Source: JBILVQ01 sp044370375
Lineage (GTDB): Bacteria > Bacteroidota > Bacteroidia > UBA4408
Direction: 5' to 3'
DNA: 17,438 nucleotides
NCBI GenBank assembly: GCA_044370375.1
Contig: JBILVQ010000045.1
Location: forward strand, 1 to 17,438
Translations under genes and position numbers: made by a program
The notes under the pieces: model-generated
What the model saw: the letters and a program-made list of their open reading frames with translations, nothing else
What the model was told of the DNA's origin: nothing
The model's database searches: none
Part shown: positions 14,601 to 17,438 of the stretch, in pieces
How positions within the stretch are numbered: the stretch's first letter is position 1
Layout: every line of letters begins with the position of its first letter

Positions 14601-17438
14601 CAGAAACATTAATCACGTTTACAACCACCATATCGCTGGCAGTGCAACCATTTGACGATATTGTAACCATATAGGTGGTGGTGGTGGTTGGATTTGCAAT
14701 TGGGTTAGGAACTGTTACAGAACTCAGACCATTTGGTGGAGACCAAAAATATGTAGCGCCACCGGTTGCGTTGAGTTGAACAGAGGCACCCTCACAAATT
14801 GTTTGATCTTGACCGGCATTGGCAGTTACATTGTTTACGGTAACAACCACTTGATCAGTACTTGAGCAATTTCCATTGGTTACTGTAACCGTGTAGGTGG
14901 TTGTTGTGTTTGGATTTGCTGTTGGATTGGCAATGTTGGGATTGCTTAATCCTATGGTAGGTGACCAGCTATAACTGGTTCCTCCGCTCGCATTTAGTTG
15001 AGTTGAAGCTCCTCCACAGATTGTAACATCATTACCAGCATTTGCTACAAGGGTGCCAACATTAACGGTTACAAAATCAGTTGCTGTACAATTGCCACTG
15101 GTAACGGTCACTGTATAAGTGGTAGTTGAACTTGGTGAGGCAATTGGATTAGCAATATTGGGGTTACTTAAACCTGCAGATGGTGACCATGCGTAGGACG
15201 TTCCACCGGTTGCATTTAACTGAACCGAACCTCCCGGGCAAATGGTTTGATTTTGTCCGGCATCAACCACCAATGGAGTAACGGTTACCGTTACATTATC
15301 GGAAGTTGAACAATTTCCATCGGAAATAAATACGGTATAAGTTACCGTTGAGGTTGGGGTGCAAATAGGATTGGCAATATTTGGATTCGACAAAAATATG
15401 GGAGGTGTCCAATCATAAATTTGTCCGCCAGTGGCGTTCAATTGAACAGAACCTCCGGGGCAAGTTGAAAGATCGGGACCGGCAGTACCATTCAAGGTTG
15501 TAACATTAACTACTACCACATCGGTTGAAGAACAATTACCATTTGATACGGTAACGGTATAGGTGGTAGTTGCCGATGGTGTTGCCAATGGGTTTGCAAT
15601 ATTCGGATTACTTAGGCCGGTAGCTGGCGACCAGGAATAAGTAGTACCGCCAGTTGCGTTCAATTGAGCTGTTTCACCTGCACAAATGCTTTGATCCTGT
15701 CCGGCATTGGCAACAATAGGTTGAACAATAACGTTAACCTGATCGGTAGCAGTACAATTGTTACTGGTTACAGTAACGGTGTAAGTAGTAGTAACCGTTG
15801 GGTTTGCCACCGGATTGGCAATATTAGGATTAGACAATCCGGTACTTGGTGACCAGGAGTAAGAAGATCCTCCAGTGGCATTCAATTGCGTAGAGCCCCC
15901 TGGACAAATCGTAACATCAGAACCGGCAGAGGCATTCACATTGTTTACATTTACAATTGCACTTGCTGTGCTTGAGCAAACGCCATTAGAAACAGAAACC
16001 AAATAAGTTGTTGATTGAGTAGGCGAAGCAATTGGGTTTGCAATAAATGAATTTGATAATCCCGCCGGAGGAGTCCATACATAGGAATTTCCACCTTGCG
16101 CAAATAATTGAACTGATCCACCCTGACAAATGGTAGAGACATTAGGAGTTACCAAGGCAGTTGGAGGAGCAACCACATTGATGTAACCCTGAAGAGTTAG
16201 TGTATTGGAACCAAAAGGGTTGGTTACGGTTAAGGAAACCAAATATGTTCCTGTTTGATTATAGCAAATATTGCCTGGATTTTGCAAATTGGAAGTGGTG
16301 GAAGTAGCACCAGGGAATGACCAACTCCATGAGGTTGGGCTATTGGTTGAAAGATCAGTAAAACTAACACATTGACCAGCACAAATGGTGGAGGTGTTTA
16401 CCTGGAAATTGGCTACCGGAGGATTGCCTGCTGGGGTTGTACAGAAATGAAAGCGAATATTCGAACGTTGCGTTAAAACGGTAGCTGCTTGTAAGGGACA
16501 CATATTCTGTGTATCGCTATCCTCGTATTGACAACGTCCAACGCCTAAGTCTGTATAAGGCACAGAAGAATTAAAGGTATAATTTGCATCTGCCAGATTG
16601 TTAAAGCAGGTTTCAACAATTAAATTGGAGGTTCCATCCCAAACAAAATAACGATCGAAATTATGTTGGTTGAAGCCAACGGTAAGGTTTACATCTTTGG
16701 GGTCAAATACCTGCAATAAATTTTGAATCATTGAACCGGTATTAAAAGAAGAAAGACCGGTGCAACCAATTTTTATGGTGAAGTCACGATACAAAGAGGT
16801 TCCATTTACAGCAATAACATTGAAGGAAATGGCATTTATTTTTCCTGCGGTGAAACCAGCTGCAATCAACTCTGCAGCGGTATAAAGAAATTGAGATTTT
16901 CCTGATTTATAGAAATTGGCATAGGGGCTTGGGTAGCCGGAGGTTCCATTAGCGATAGTACCAGTACCAACATTGGCCGTTTGTGTTGGCGTAGCGCAAC
17001 TAACCGTTGTTATTGAACAAGCACCACCTTGTGGATTACATGCAGAAATGTGATTTCCTAAACCTGAATAAACAAAAGCACCAAGCGGACTATAGTTTAA
17101 ACGGGTTGTTGCCCAAAAGGTACCGGGGGCAGAATTAGAAAAATTACGAACAAAGGTTTGATCTTGCCATGTAACACCACCCACCAACCAAAGCGAGTCT
17201 TGAGCAATCACACCAATTTTGTCAACCACAACACTATTTTTTATCAAGCCTATGGCATCATTACCAGTGAAGTTAAGCAATGTTGAAGATTGATTTGAAT
17301 TAAGCGTAATGCCTGTTTCTGTGGCACTTGGATGTGAAACAACATAAACATCGTGTGCTGCAATTGCACCGGATAAAGAAATATATCCCAATGGCACGGA
17401 AGCCCCATTGTTATAAACTGCCAATTGGTATCCACTCA
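11659..17438 (-). CDS. Giant T9SS-sorted surface protein with 18 Ig-like repeats (N terminus off-window)
   Basis: At least 1925 residues; the frame is open at the right edge, so the true start and any N-terminal catalytic domain lie outside. Visible order, numbered from the TTG at 17424: the second half of a lamin-tail domain (1-115; AVYNNG, HDVYVVS, GNDAIGLI); an unassigned beta-rich module of about 200 aa (127-330); PKD (335-420, with ICAGQC and NICYN); 18 Ig-like repeats (422-1762); a YQWSLNG domain (about 1763-1830); and a type A T9SS sorting domain (about 1838-1921: QLFPNPASDQLIITLP, WADGLYLVRF, final ARIIKN). It is predicted to be exported across the outer membrane and attached to or released from the surface. 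It is homologous in its C-terminal plan to the 1379-aa protein just downstream. An adhesin or filament-like role is inferred from architecture only. No clear terminator follows the stop. Confidence 0.9.
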   Translation of the reverse strand, partial: SGYQLAVYNNGASVPLGYISLSGAIAAHDVYVVSHPSATETGITLNSNQSSTLLNFTGNDAIGLIKNSVVVDKIGVIAQDSLWLVGGVTWQDQTFVRNFSNSAPGTFWATTRLNYSPLGAFVYSGLGNHISACNPQGGACSITTVSCATPTQTANVGTGTIANGTSGYPSPYANFYKSGKSQFLYTAAELIAAGFTAGKINAISFNVIAVNGTSLYRDFTIKIGCTGLSSFNTGSMIQNLLQVFDPKDVNLTVGFNQHNFDRYFVWDGTSNLIVETCFNNLADANYTFNSSVPYTDLGVGRCQYEDSDTQNMCPLQAATVLTQRSNIRFHFCTTPAGNPPVANFQVNTSTICAGQCVSFTDLSTNSPTSWSWSFPGATSTTSNLQNPGNICYNQTGTYLVSLTVTNPFGSNTLTLQGYINVVAPPTALVTPNVSTICQGGSVQLFAQGGNSYVWTPPAGLSNSFIANPIASPTQSTTYLVSVSNGVCSSTASAIVNVNNVNASAGSDVTICPGGSTQLNATGGSSYSWSPSTGLSNPNIANPVANPTVTTTYTVTVTSNNCTATDQVNVIVQPIVANAGQDQSICAGETAQLNATGGTTYSWSPATGLSNPNIANPLATPSATTTYTVTVSNGNCSSTDVVVVNVTTLNGTAGPDLSTCPGGSVQLNATGGQIYDWTPPIFLSNPNIANPICTPTSTVTYTVFISDGNCSTSDNVTVTVTPLVVDAGQNQTICPGGSVQLNATGGTSYAWSPSAGLSNPNIANPIASPSSTTTYTVTVTSGNCTATDFVTVNVGTLVANAGNDVTICGGASTQLNASGGTSYSWSPTIGLSNPNIANPTANPNTTTTYTVTVTNGNCSSTDQVVVTVNNVTANAGQDQTICEGASVQLNATGGATYFWSPPNGLSSVTVPNPIANPTTTTTYMVTISSNGCTASDMVVVNVINVSANAGPDVIICAGSSMMLNGVGSGSSYLWSPPTGLSNPNIINPIAFPSQTTTYTLMVMSGNCSATDQVTVTVNSFTATASTDVTICAGAQTQISVSPGTAGASVQWSPTNGLANPTALSTTAFPTTTTLYTVVVTDPSGCTSSDQVLVTVLNVTASASQDQTICEGASVQLQASGGAVYSWSPAAGLNSSSIPNPIASPSQTTTYTVTVSVGNCSATDQVTVTVNNVQANAGPDQNICSGETVQLQANGGSNYSWTPTAGLSNPQIANPLASPAQTTTYYVTVTNGNCVDVDTVIVNVNNVVANAGNDVTICIGSSIQLNASGGTSYLWSPAVALSNPAIANPIAAPTSTLAYYVAVTDGNCSATDTVLVTVVPGIINLTASNDTAICSGTSVQLNANGGTSYEWSPATGLSNPFIANPIASPTQTTTYSVTASNGVCAESEQVVITVNSVFVTAGPDLSICTGANTVLLATGAANYSWSPTIGLNDPNVQNPLASPTQTTTYIVTGTIGSCSATDTMVVTVNTVSANAGADVTLCLGSSVGLNASGGTSYVWTPSAGLSDPNIANPLANPTATTTYTVTVTEGNCSATDQVIVNTSNGLFNFTVSGGGSICLGDSIALLASGANSYSWSPTQGLNDAFLANPMASPAQTTVYTVTGTDGICSQSQQLTVNVNSVVANVSSDTSICEGNSVALIATGGSNYSWSPSIGLSNPNAANPLATPAQTTTYTVIVEDGGCTDTALVTISVNNILLNTISDQSICEGDSVQLFTSGAQNYNWFPATGLSNPNIANPMANPTVSTVYYITATSGLCSIVDTVLVTVNPLPAVPVITMISPDLYSSIADTYQWSLNGNTIGGATFQSIFPNQIGDYTVTVTNTYGCSATSLPYQILTVSMSEMNNHFNIQLFPNPASDQLIITLPEGLNENIAVLIFDASGKLIHQDNWSGLPTGSTQKIQLSDWADGLYLVRFKGDSFSQTARIIKN
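12139..16161 (-). repeat. Array of 18 tandem Ig-like repeats (about 74-75 aa each)
   Basis: Eighteen consecutive units fill 1341 residues. The consensus has TICxGxSVQLNATGG, YxWSPxTGLSNPNIANP, then ASPTQTTTYTVTV and GNCSATD, ending in a valine-rich strand. Every unit has exactly two Cys, one in the ICxG strand and one in the GxC turn near the end, which suggests one disulfide per domain. Unit 9 is the longest and most divergent (78 residues; ISVSPGTAGASVQWSP, then LSTTAFPTTTTLYTV). The units resemble Ig-like domains common in T9SS cargo of this phylum. At DNA level they differ widely at synonymous sites. Confidence 0.9.

Noticed and set aside
12139..16161. The regular spacing of about 223 bp as a CRISPR or satellite array
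   Set aside because: The period is far too long for CRISPR, the units are not identical DNA, and one open frame with conserved Ig-like protein units runs through all of them.

Overview
The window is AT-rich chromosomal DNA from a member of the Bacteroidota; class and genus cannot be fixed from sequence alone. Support comes from two very large secreted proteins ending in type IX secretion system (T9SS) type A sorting domains, GEVED, PKD and DUF5011 domains, lipoproteins with a CGPS or CKKED start after the signal peptide, an E1 alpha-beta fusion dehydrogenase, and several upstream boxes that match the Bacteroidota -7 promoter consensus TAnnTTTG. No mobile element, CRISPR array, tRNA, rRNA or phage gene was seen. 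No intergenic gap exceeds about 150 bp.

Layout. Positions 1-626 hold the C-terminal part of a membrane fatty acid desaturase (+). It is separated by a strong bidirectional terminator from a fused 2-oxoacid dehydrogenase E1 gene (768-2762, -). Divergent to E1 is a 39-residue Cys-ending membrane microprotein (2809-2928, +). Next come two paralogous short lipoproteins (2974-3213 and 3348-3722, -), divergent from a DUF5011 lipoprotein (3798-4454, +). A two-gene operon follows: an LTA-synthase-like membrane sulfatase (4582-6507, +), then a SUI1/YciH translation factor overlapping it by 11 nt (6497-6835, +). Convergent to that is a YCII-domain lipoprotein (6848-7348, -).

Positions 7431-17438 are almost entirely two adjacent minus-strand genes for giant cell-surface or secreted proteins. 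The first is complete (1379 aa: signal peptide, three GEVED modules, PKD, lamin-tail domain, three PKD, three Ig-like repeats, a YQWS domain, T9SS sorting domain). The second is cut by the window edge (at least 1925 aa: lamin-tail domain, an unassigned beta-rich module of about 200 aa, PKD, 18 tandem Ig-like repeats, the same YQWS domain, T9SS sorting domain). They share one C-terminal plan, with the Ig-like array expanded from 3 to 18 copies.

How the genes relate. The left half is a mixture of envelope and housekeeping genes (lipid desaturation, branched-chain or pyruvate-type oxoacid oxidation, an envelope phosphotransferase or hydrolase, lipoproteins). The right half is a surface adhesin-like locus that would depend on T9SS genes elsewhere. 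No defence system or biosynthetic cluster is visible. The most unusual signals are the 18-copy array with an invariant Cys pair in every copy, a 36-bp hairpin overlapping a promoter between the paralogous lipoproteins, and two genes whose promoter-like boxes lie only 4 nt before the start codon.
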